Positions 57,616-64,000 of a DNA stretch of 64,000 nucleotides are shown piece by piece. Within the stretch, counting starts at the first letter, position 1. The number at the start of each line of letters is the position of its first letter. The DNA is from Chaetomium olivaceum (Eukaryota > Ascomycota > Sordariomycetes > Sordariales > Chaetomiaceae). The notes below the pieces were generated by a model, which worked only from the letters and a program-made list of their open reading frames with translations, had not been told where the DNA came from and searched no databases. The stretch spans positions 124,001 to 188,000 of the forward strand of contig JAYWVB010000046.1 in the NCBI GenBank assembly GCA_039881045.1. The letters are read 5' to 3'. The position numbers were made by a program, and so were the translations under genes.

Positions 57616-59532
57616 ATGACCATGGACTCGGATATTGGTTCTCGAAAGAGGTCGGCTAGCCACATAACCCTCAGCTTTCCTATCATATTCCTTCTTTCTG
57701 CCAACCTTGGATCGAAAGAGTTGCAGGACCTCGAGGAACAAATACCCACGCTCACCTACGACATCAATGAAGCCGAAGTTATTTTGGGTAAGGTCTCCCG
57801 CAAGGAGCGGGCGCTGTTTGAACTCAGGAAACACAGGCTCGTCACTGAGGAGATCGATCCGGTAGAGCGCACCCCGTCTACAACCCCTGACTGGAAACGT
57901 GCCCGGCTACGGACGCCCGCCCTAGCCAGCTCCGACATAGACTCCGACACGGCATCCGACGGCGAAGTCCAGCGCCGCCTAGTAGGGCCAGCTGCTGCAA
58001 CGCCAACGGTCAAGGTGGTCAAGCTTACCTGGTTCACCGAGTCGATCAAGGCAGGTGAGGTGGTCCCGATCGACAACTATGTTGTCTATGAAGGCCGCAA
58101 AGTGCCAAAAGCACCCGTGGAAGCGCCGCAGCCCGGGCCTGCCGAGAAGGCAGCAGAAATCATGCAGCGCGCTCTTGCGGATGCTGGCAGCAGCCTGCTC
58201 AAGAGCCCGCGGCCAAGGTCATCGCAAGGAGGGAGAAGGGGAGAGACCTACGTCAGCCACCCCGTCCGGCCCTCCTTACTCCGACAGACCACATCCGAGC
58301 ACGAGATAGAGACGCGCCTCCCGCCAATACCAGACTTCCTCCATACCACCTACTCGTGCCAGCGTCCGACTCGCAACCCACCCACCAAACGAGGCCTTCA
58401 TCGAGGAGCTCACCAAGATCAAGATGGCTCGAATATTGACCGGGGACAAGGTAGGGGTACGGGCGTATTCAAGCGCGATCGCCACCATCGCAGCGTACCC
58501 CTACAGTTTCCAAACAGCGCAGGGTAGGCACCCAATCCGACCTGTCTAACAAACCCAACCGCTGAGCGCCTCACAGAAGTAGCCAGACTCCCCGGGTGCG
58601 GCAATAAGATTGCCCTTCTCTTCCAGGAGTTCCGCGAAACCGGCCAGATTAGGGAAGCGCGCGAGGACGAATCCGACCCCAAACTCGCCGTGCTCAAGCT
58701 CTTCTACAACATCTGGGGCGTGGCCGAGACCACAGCGCGCGACTTCTACAACCGCGGCTGGCGCGATCTCGACGACATCGTCGAGTACGGGTGGGACACG
58801 CTCACGCGCGTGCAACAGATCGGCGTCAAGTACTACGACGAGCTGCAGCATCCCATCCCGCGCGCCGAGGTCGCGTCCATCGCGGGCGTCATCCTCGCGC
58901 ACGCCAACCAGATCCGGCCCGGGTTCGAGATGGTCATTGTCGGCGGGTACCGGCGCGGCAAGACGGCCAGCGGCGACGTCGACGTGGTGCTCAGCCACCG
59001 CGACGAGCGCGCCACGCTGGACCTGGTCGGCCGCGTCGTCGTCGCGCTGGAGCGCGCCCGCTACATCACCCACACCCTCTCGCTCGCGACGACCAACTCG
59101 GAGCGCGGGCAGGCGCCCGTCGCGTGGAAGGGGAATGCCCGTGCGGCCGGCAGGGCGGGCGCCGGGTTTGACACGCTGGATAAGGCGCTGGTTGTGTGGC
59201 AGGATCCCGTCTGGGAAGGCGGCGAGGTGCGGAATCCGAACCCGCACCGCCGCGTGGATATCATTATTAGTCCCTGGAAGACGGCGGGCTGCGCGGTGCT
59301 GGGGTGGACGAGCGGGACGACGTTCCAGAGGGATTTGAGAAGGTACTGTAAGCGTGAGAGGGGGCTCAAGTTTGATAGTAGCGGCGTGCGCAGTCGCCGG
59401 GACGGCGCGTGGGTGGATTTGGAGAGTGGCCCGGATGGTAGCCCCGCGCCGGATATGTTGACGGCGGAGAGGAGGGTGTTTGACGGGTTGGGGCTGGAGT
59501 GGCGGCCGCCTGAGGAGAGGTGCACTGGGTGA
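57616..59532 (+). CDS. POL4: family X DNA polymerase (Pol4 / polymerase lambda-like)
   Basis: A gap-filling polymerase of base-excision repair and non-homologous end joining in the nucleus. The N terminus is BRCT-like (IIFLLSANLGSKELQDLEEQIPTLTYDINEAEVILGK ... KLTWFTESIKAGEVVP). A Ser/Pro-rich linker follows, then the 8-kDa lyase/fingers region (NEAFIEELTKIKMARILTGD, EVARLPGCGNKIALLFQEF, both helix-hairpin-helix-like). The palm contains GGYRRGKTASGDVDVVLSH with the two metal-binding Asp, and RRVDIIISP with the third. The C terminus has WTSGTTFQRDLRRYCKRERG and ends at 59532. An intron at about 58526-58578 gives AQ/EVARLP in phase. The frame must change once near 58362-58385, after YSCQR: one base fewer restores continuity into the HPPNEAFIEEL block. 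About 620 residues. Confidence 0.92.
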
Positions 59533-60290
59533 TGCCGATGGCGATGGTGAGGTGGGAGTAAAGGTGTTGTTGGATGTAGCGGTTGGAAATATACCCCTTC
59601 TTTGGCGATGGTGTAATCGTGGTGCGGATATCGTAAGCCCTAATGGTTGGTTCTCACCTGCTGGAACGGACATTCCGCCCGTAACCGCGGAGCCGGCCGG
59701 TGTTGCACGACATGGGTGGATCAACCCCTAGCGACTTTAAATTGACAGCATCACCACTGCCTCACCTGCCTCACCCTGCCTCGCCTCGCCTCACTCATCT
59801 AGCCGATGCCGCCGGACTCGGCCTTCGGAGGAGCAATGGAGAGTATATTCAGTCAGATAGATCCCGTCGGGTGGATCTGTTAACTTTCCGCACTAGCTTG
59901 ACTCAACCCCCCGGACACTTTCTGGTCGGCGTCGGGCAGTCTAGGTTCCGTGGTCGCCCTCTCATTGGCCAATTGGCCCAGAAAAGTCCGCTCGGGGTCC
60001 CTGAGATGGAGCCCGGCGTGTCGAGTTACGTAGCAATGATTAGAAGTCGAAACAGAGAGAAGACCAAGGCATGATCTGGCTTTTTTATTTGAACTGGTTA
60101 AATCTCATCGAAAGAAGCTGTCTCATCATCACTACTCAACTCCTCATCCATCTCACCATCCTGTGCAAGTACATAAGTCAGCCTATTCAGACTCAACCTT
60201 GAATAAATACCCAACAAATACCCCTGAACCGAACTTTAAACTCAACTTCGTCACTGCCACCCGCTACTCACCACCTACGACACCGCCAAA
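59533..60290. other. intergenic
   Basis: 3' flank of POL4 and promoter/leader of the MAPEG gene. A TGCCTCACC-type repeat (cctcacctgcctcaccctgcctcgcctcgcc) is at about 59759-59791. No gene is recognised. Confidence 0.5.
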
Positions 60291-60923
60291 ATGTCCATCA
60301 CTCTCCCCAACGACTACGGGTAAGAGACCACCGCACACTATGCTCTTGTCCCCACACTAACACTCCCTACCTAGCTACGTCCTCCTGGCCGCCACCTCCA
60401 CCTTCATCGTCAACATCGTGCACGGTGTCTTGACCAGCCGGACCCGCAAGGCCGCCGGCATCAAGTACCCCAACAGCTATGCCTCAGCCGAGCTAGCTGA
60501 TAAGGATCCCCGGGCGTTCGCCTTCAACTGCGGTACGTGAACCCCTTTTCTGTCACACTCGGCACGCAACGATGAGAACAACACTCTGACCGAAAGGAAA
60601 ATAGCCCAACGCGCCCACAACAACTTCACCGAGAACCTGACCCCCTTCCTCGGCGCCCTTCTCGTCGCAGGGCTTAAGCACCCCGTCCTCGCTGCCAGCC
60701 TCGGCGGTGCCTGGTCCTTTGCCCGCGTCATGTTCGCCGTCGGCTACACCTCCGGCGGCCCCCAGGGCAGGATTGTGTAAGTTCTGTTCTTTCTGGAGAA
60801 TTGCTATTTGACTTGCTAACATCCGGACTTTGTAGTGGCTCGTTCCTCGGGTCGCTGATCAACGTCACCCTGGTCGGTACCTCTATTTACACTGCTCTGG
60901 GGCTCTCAACTGGTAGGGAGTGA
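60291..60923 (+). CDS. MAPEG-family protein, MGST3-like microsomal glutathione S-transferase
   Basis: A small four-helix membrane enzyme of the ER/outer mitochondrial membrane, conjugating or reducing lipid hydroperoxides with glutathione in related proteins. Four exons (60291-60319, 60375-60532, 60605-60776, 60836-60923) join in phase to 148 residues. Marks are MSITLPNDYGYVLLAATSTF at the start, NIVHGVLTSRTRKAAGIKYPNSYA, the conserved FNCAQRAHNNFTENLTPFL segment (Asn/Glu of the glutathione site), and a last helix GSFLGSLINVTLVGTSIYTAL. Length and exon pattern are typical. The actual activity (transferase or peroxidase) is not decidable. Confidence 0.93.
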
Positions 60924-61041
60924 TGGCAGTTTGAGGGGGGAAGCGTTTTGATTTTGCGATGTACAGATATGACGGCTTATTAGACTGTTACTTGACTCAA
61001 AAGTAAAAGTTAATTAAACATTACATTCAATCTATGAGCCG

Positions 61042-62362
61042 CTATAGCCATATCCTTTTTTTTCCAAACCACAAATGTACTTTGTACCACCGATCAAGCA
61101 ACAAACCAATCATAGCCCAATCAACGAGCACCCCTTTTCCCCAAATCAACATCATCGAACCCGGCACCCGACCCGCCGCCACATCCAGAACGGACCATGG
61201 TTGCTGAGCCTGCCCGTCAGTGCCGCTGCCACACACAATGTCGTTGTCATGGCCGTCGTTGCTGGCGCGGTTCTCCCCGTCGGTGTGCCTCAGTCCGCCG
61301 CTCCCATTCCCATCTCCACTCCCATGCTCACTCCTACCCATCCCAACCGCAACCCCAACCGCCGTCAACTCAATCCCGTCCTCCTCCTCCCCCAAATTCC
61401 GCCCCTGATCCCCCCCCTTTGCCTTTGTCCCTGCTGTCCCTGCTGCCCCTGCTCCCCCTCCAGCCCCCTCTGCCTCTCCAACCTCCGCCGCTGCACCCGC
61501 ACCACACCTCCATCTCCCTCACCACCTCCCCCACCCCGATGGCTGCGCCTGCGCCTGCGCCCGCGGAACCGGAACCGGAACCAGCGCACGCCGACCAGCC
61601 ACACCAGCAGGCCGAGGCGGGCAAGCCCGAGCACCACGCCGCCGATGACGGAGGCGTGTGGCGAGGGAGGGAGGCGGTGGTCGACTCGGAGTCGGGCGCC
61701 TTGGTGGACCCGTGCGGCTTGTGCGGCTTGTGCGGCTTGTGGGAGGGCGAGGGGGTGGTGCTGGGAGCGGGGGCAGGGCGAGGAAGCCGGGACGGGGTGC
61801 TGGCCTCGTTCTCCGTGTCCGAGTGGATGGCAATGGGGGAGTGAGTGCTATAAGGAACGGATCACGATCCTTAGCTGTGGAAAGAAATATTACCTGGTAA
61901 GAACTTAGGCGAGAACTACGGCTCCTGTGACTGCCCCGGGGGTCAGGGTGCTCGTCATCGGAGGATAAGGGAATCGGCGAGCGGAGGGCGAGGGGGTGGT
62001 GCTGGGGGCGTAGGGGGGGGTCGTCGCCGTCGTGGTCGTGGCGGCGAGGAGGTGGTGGCTATTTCGGGGGGTTTGGTCAGTGGTGGGTTTGCGTGCGGGA
62101 TTGTGGTTGTTTTCGTGGTGGGTTTAGGGGGAGAAAGGGGTGGTGGGTATGGTGGTGGCTATACCGGTGGATTTGGTGGGCGTGGGTGTCAAGGGGTTGA
62201 AGGAGGAAGTATAAACGGATGGGAAGGGAGCGAGGGGCCGGTTACGTACCGAGATCTGGGTCGGAGACGGAGGCATCCCTTTTGTCGGTTTGTCCTCGCG
62301 TGCAAGGGCGCCCCGTTGCCCGCAAAGAACGCCGTGGCGATTAACAAAATTAAAAAAAACAT
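61042..62362 (-). CDS. doubtful gene: possible secreted/single-pass membrane protein
   Basis: Not a firm gene. A candidate first exon (62250-62362) starts MFFLILLIATAFFAGNG, a good signal peptide, and ends at a clean GTACGT donor. Further down the strand are a Ser/Thr/Pro-rich stretch with HKPHKPHKPHG repeats (near 61740-61790), a strong hydrophobic segment VIGGVVLGLARLGLLVWLVG (61649 down to about 61590) followed at once by a basic RFRFRGRRRRRSH stop-transfer region, and a Gly/Glu-rich tail. The order (signal peptide, Thr/Pro-rich ectodomain, one helix, basic cytosolic end) is that of fungal single-pass wall-sensor-like proteins. The parts lie in different frames and I could not build a complete splice model; homopolymer errors may again be involved. 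Confidence 0.35.
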
Positions 62363-63652
62363 TATCTTTTTTTATTTTTTATCTTAACGAACGAATGAGT
62401 GTGTTCGATGGATGAAGATGAGAAGATGGAGAACTTGTTACAGGAGAGGGAGACTTTGTCTTGACCGCCATGGTCGCCGCTCGAACTCTTGATATGACAC
62501 ATACTGGCAAGTGACTATACAGTAAAGTTTCCTGCCCATTCAGAACGGTGGTGAAGCGGTCGTGTGCTCCGCGTTAGGTTCTAAGCTTTGACGGGTGAGA
62601 CGACGTATGTGGGTTGTCCATAACCGGAGCCCAGGGCTGGGGCCCGTGGTACACTGTGCAGACAATGGCAGTGCTCCTGTAACTGCGTATATTTCGGTCT
62701 CTGATAATAACCTAATCACCTAACCTAAATGCCTATTTCTCTCCCCTATCAAAGCGCTAACTGGTGGTTAACATAAGAAAGGGGCAGGAGCATGGACACT
62801 GCCAACTAAAAGTCGAGTCCTAGTGTCAAGCTGCAGACTCAAATTGAGGACAGCAGGTCACGGTAAAGTGAGTTGAAATGCGGGATGCAGCAGGTATGCC
62901 AGTATTTCATTAGGGGCGTTTCTTGGAAACAACAATAAAAGATACACATTAGTAGCCCGCAGACTCAACATGGGAGGCATAGCAAGAGTTACAAAGTGCC
63001 TGGAAGTTGAATCCGAGTATAAAGTAAAATAATAAAAATCCAAATTTCCGTGTCTATTTAGTCACGACCTAAACTCTCGTGATGCTCATGAATTGGTGTT
63101 GAGAAGTCGGAAGTGGGGGTGGTTACGGGGCCTGGGGGTCAATTCCACAGCTTTGCCAAGACCTGTCAGCCACAGCACGCGCCACGAGGCGAGGGAGGAC
63201 CTGGACCTGGAACTTGTCCTTTTCAGTGAGGGGACAACAATCCCGGCGCCCGAGCTAGGTTGCGGAAGCGAAGCGGCGCACTAACCTCACCACCATATCC
63301 CGCCATTCGAGCGACCTCCTTCCCGGACACCAGTCAGTGAAGCTGCGGCCGTGCTTGATTGGTATCCTAATTTTGAGGTTATCGACAAACAACGAGCCTG
63401 GTGCCAGAGTCCGTCCCTGGTCTTCGTACTTTCTAGGTTGGTCAGTTTCGCAGTTTCGCAGTTTCGCAGTCTCGCAAGGTGCGCCGCCACTTTGAGCTCA
63501 ACATCCGGATCGGCACTGATGACAGCTTGCATATTGCATACAGCCACCAGCCACATCTCTCTCTCTAGCCTCTTCCTGACTTCTCTACGATCTTCCCATA
63601 GCCGTGATCCCGAGATCAACTGCCCGAGTCTGCGCCGACGTCATCCCTCACA
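62363..63652. other. intergenic, SEC23 promoter
   Basis: No gene recognised. A CAGTTTCG-type tandem (three and a half 8-base units) lies at about 63447-63478 in the SEC23 leader. Confidence 0.5.
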
Positions 63653-64000
63653 ATGGACTACGACGCTTTGAAGGAGCAGTGGGGTGAGGTCGAGGATCGC
63701 GATGGTGTCCGCCTGAGCTGGAACGTCTTCCCAAGCACCCGCATGGTCAGTCCGGCCCGCCCCGTAATACAGCGATACCTCTTCTCCCGGAAGCTGATGT
63801 ATCTTTAGGAAGCCTCGAGATTGGTCGTTCCCATCGGCGCCCTCTACACCCCCCTGAAGGAGAAGCCCGACACTCCCCTGCTGCAATTCGAGCCCGTTAC
63901 CTGCAAGCAGCCTTGCCGCTCTGTCCTGAATCCCTTTTGGTAGGCATATGCTCCGGACAATATCACCCGTGTGATGGCGCTGACGACCCCCACAGCCAGG
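63653..64000 (+). CDS. SEC23: COPII coat protein Sec23 (5' end, cut by window)
   Basis: The GTPase-activating inner-coat subunit for Sar1, working with Sec24 at ER exit sites. The start [27 protein letters not shown] is the family's characteristic N terminus. Introns at 63746-63808 ([21 protein letters not shown]) and 63940-63995 are phase-consistent. The second lies inside LNPF/CQ of the zinc-finger region; the pattern [13 protein letters not shown] shows the expected Cys residues. The rest (beta-barrel, trunk, gelsolin-like domain) is beyond the window. Confidence 0.95.

Noticed and set aside
1..64000. CRISPR array, phage, bacterial operon or rRNA genes
   Set aside because: No regularly spaced repeats, no ribosome-binding-site organisation and no rRNA-like sequence; all genes are spliced eukaryotic genes.

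Overview
The window is nuclear DNA of a filamentous ascomycete. The evidence is short GT-AG introns (about 46-90 bases) with branch-point-like CTAAC motifs, intron-rich housekeeping genes, and protein sequences typical of Sordariomycetes. A member of the Sordariales, perhaps Chaetomiaceae, is my best guess from protein style only.

Left part (0.7-24.6 kb), nearly all housekeeping: a ZW10/Dsl1 tethering subunit (-), ribosomal protein eL36 (+), a cytosolic-type M16 metalloprotease (+), a hypothetical protein (-), the NatB catalytic subunit (+), a nitronate monooxygenase with a peroxisomal SKL tail (-), a low-complexity hypothetical protein (-), a taxilin (-), and the mitochondrial presequence protease Cym1 (+). 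Eight of these nine genes need one or two single-base reading-frame shifts, mostly at homopolymers. This looks like sequence error rather than gene decay.

Middle (26-43 kb), clean reading frames: ornithine decarboxylase with an upstream ORF (+), a ribose-phosphate pyrophosphokinase with glutamine-rich insertions (+), an MFS sugar-type transporter (+), a broken FAD-linked oxidase (-), the APC/C activator Cdh1 (+), and an orphan protein with an N-myristoylation signal (-).

About 43.8-47 kb is a small transposon and relic island: two ~70-base direct repeats, a LINE-type ORF1 (gag-like, three zinc knuckles) directly followed by a LINE-like 3' tail and a (TG)n tract with no reverse transcriptase, an LTR-like remnant, and a decayed tyrosinase-family fragment.

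Right part (47.3-64 kb): Gpc1 glycerophosphocholine acyltransferase (-), cohesin Smc1 (+), TFIIE alpha (-), family X DNA polymerase Pol4 (+), an MGST3-like MAPEG protein (+), a doubtful low-complexity membrane protein (-), and the 5' end of Sec23 (+), cut by the window edge.

The genes do not form a pathway cluster, as expected for a core fungal chromosome arm. Loose themes are ER-Golgi traffic (Dsl1, Sec23, taxilin), chromosome cycle (Smc1, Cdh1) and two distant M16 proteases.
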